A stretch of 13,025 nucleotides of DNA from CAYNDL01 sp964396115 (GTDB taxonomy: Bacteria; Patescibacteriota; Andersenbacteria; UBA10190; CAIZMI01), in the NCBI GenBank assembly GCA_964396115.1, contig CAYNDL010000025.1, positions 1-13,025 of the forward strand. The letters are read 5' to 3'. Shown piece after piece: positions 12,607 through 13,025 of this stretch (within the stretch, counting starts at the first letter, position 1; the number at the start of each line of letters is the position of its first letter). Below the pieces are notes generated by a model. It was not told the DNA's origin and did not search any database. It saw only the letters and a list, made by a program, of their open reading frames with translations. The position numbers and the translations under genes were made by a program.

Positions 12607-12635
12607 TTGACTTTACTCCTTTTTTAATATAATAT
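12607..12635 (+). promoter_or_regulatory. Promoter for the exported protein gene
   Basis: TTGACT at 12607-12612, then TATAAT at 12628-12633 (spacer 15) or TAATAT at 12630-12635 (spacer 17). It starts 10 bases after the terminator stem. Confidence 0.7.
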
Positions 12636-12688
12636 TGATCCCTTGCACTTTGTTATAACTACACGTCCTAGGTCGAGGAGACATAATC

Positions 12689-13025
12689 GTGATCAAGTAT
12701 TTTCTTACCGTTGTGCTTTGCCTGATCGGCTGTCCCATGGTTTTCCCTGCGGAGGACCAGGGGATCGAATTGTCGGAGGTGATGACCGTCACCAACGAAA
12801 ACTTGGTTCAGGCACTCTCGCGGGTTAATGCCTGTGCGGAGGATCTTTTCAAGAAGAGAGAGCAGAAGATAAATGACCCGTGGGTACAATGGACCATCCA
12901 GAACCGATCTCGGTACTACTCTTTCCAATGTTTCCTGTCTGTTAGTAACCACAACTTCGTTGTTGCTGAAAAGGAAACCTTGGCGGAGATGTGCGGGTTC
13001 CCCCGTAGCTACTGGTGGTTCCGCC
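12689..13025 (+). CDS. Exported protein, possible lipoprotein, N-terminal part
   Basis: A frame from GTG at 12689 stays open to the right edge (112 residues seen). GAGGAG at 12675-12680 is at ideal distance and a good promoter lies upstream. The N-terminus MIKYFLTVVLCLIGC is a signal sequence. LIGC (12-15) fits a lipobox, which would make Cys15 the lipid anchor; cleavage after FPA (19-21) by ordinary signal peptidase is the alternative. The rest has charged helical stretches (LFKKREQK at 53-60) and aromatic ones, with Cys49, Cys81 and Cys102. It acts outside the cytoplasm. No family is recognised from this part. Confidence 0.7.
   Translation, partial: MIKYFLTVVLCLIGCPMVFPAEDQGIELSEVMTVTNENLVQALSRVNACAEDLFKKREQKINDPWVQWTIQNRSRYYSFQCFLSVSNHNFVVAEKETLAEMCGFPRSYWWFR

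Noticed and set aside
12643..12828. 61-codon + strand frame starting at 12643
   Set aside because: Out of frame with the exported-protein gene, which has a signal sequence, a well-placed GAGGAG and stays open to the window edge.
1..13025. CRISPR array, tRNA/rRNA, insertion sequence or phage genes
   Set aside because: No regularly spaced repeats, cloverleaf, transposase or phage motifs were seen; the repeated elements are terminators and a short leader octamer.

Overview
The window carries about fifteen genes, all on the + strand, in a bacterial chromosome of middling GC content. The organism is probably a member of the Candidate Phyla Radiation (Patescibacteria/Parcubacteria-type). This is inferred from the many short genes of unknown function, the single-gene units each with a compact promoter and an intrinsic terminator, and an ECF sigma factor coupled to a small membrane protein with an extracytoplasmic beta-rich tail. 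No ribosomal or other phylogenetic marker is present, so the placement is tentative. Shine-Dalgarno sites are clear (for example AGGAGGTGAT before the gene at 8584), and promoters are of the sigma-70 TTGACA/TATAAT type.

Layout. 1-660: the C-terminal part of a pentein-fold (guanidino-group-modifying) enzyme and its terminator. 780-1315: a protein with three four-cysteine zinc sites. 1323-2200: a strong consensus promoter and an orphan HExxH protein. 2275-2868: a class I SAM-dependent methyltransferase whose last codons form its own terminator. 2980-4731: a half-size ABC exporter. 4818-5816: a protein made of two 161-residue GNAT-like halves. 5892-6221: a small, very basic protein whose 3' end may be frameshifted. 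6201-6616: a small unknown protein behind a structured leader. 6686-7207: a DUF1697 protein. 7274-8838: ECF sigma factor, overlapping membrane protein (putative anti-sigma/sensor) and a small secreted Tyr/Pro-rich protein, read here as one regulatory unit. 8968-9310: a 100-residue unknown. 9372-9780: a DUF488 protein. 9789-12599: a full-length Pat-type protein acetyltransferase (NDP-forming acyl-CoA synthetase-like body plus C-terminal GNAT). 12607-13025: a promoter and the start of an exported protein that runs off the window.

How the parts work together. Most genes look independently transcribed. Terminator hairpins of the form AACCGCC...GGCGGTTTTTAA lie only a few bases before the next -35 box, so terminator and promoter form one compact spacer. 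The exceptions are the exporter/tandem-GNAT pair and the sigma/membrane/secreted trio, which have no convincing terminator between them. Acetyl-transfer is a recurring theme (tandem GNAT, Pat).

No gene-free stretch exceeds 300 bases. The longest gap (626-779) holds a terminator and a weak promoter candidate. I saw no RNA gene, CRISPR array, insertion sequence or phage gene.
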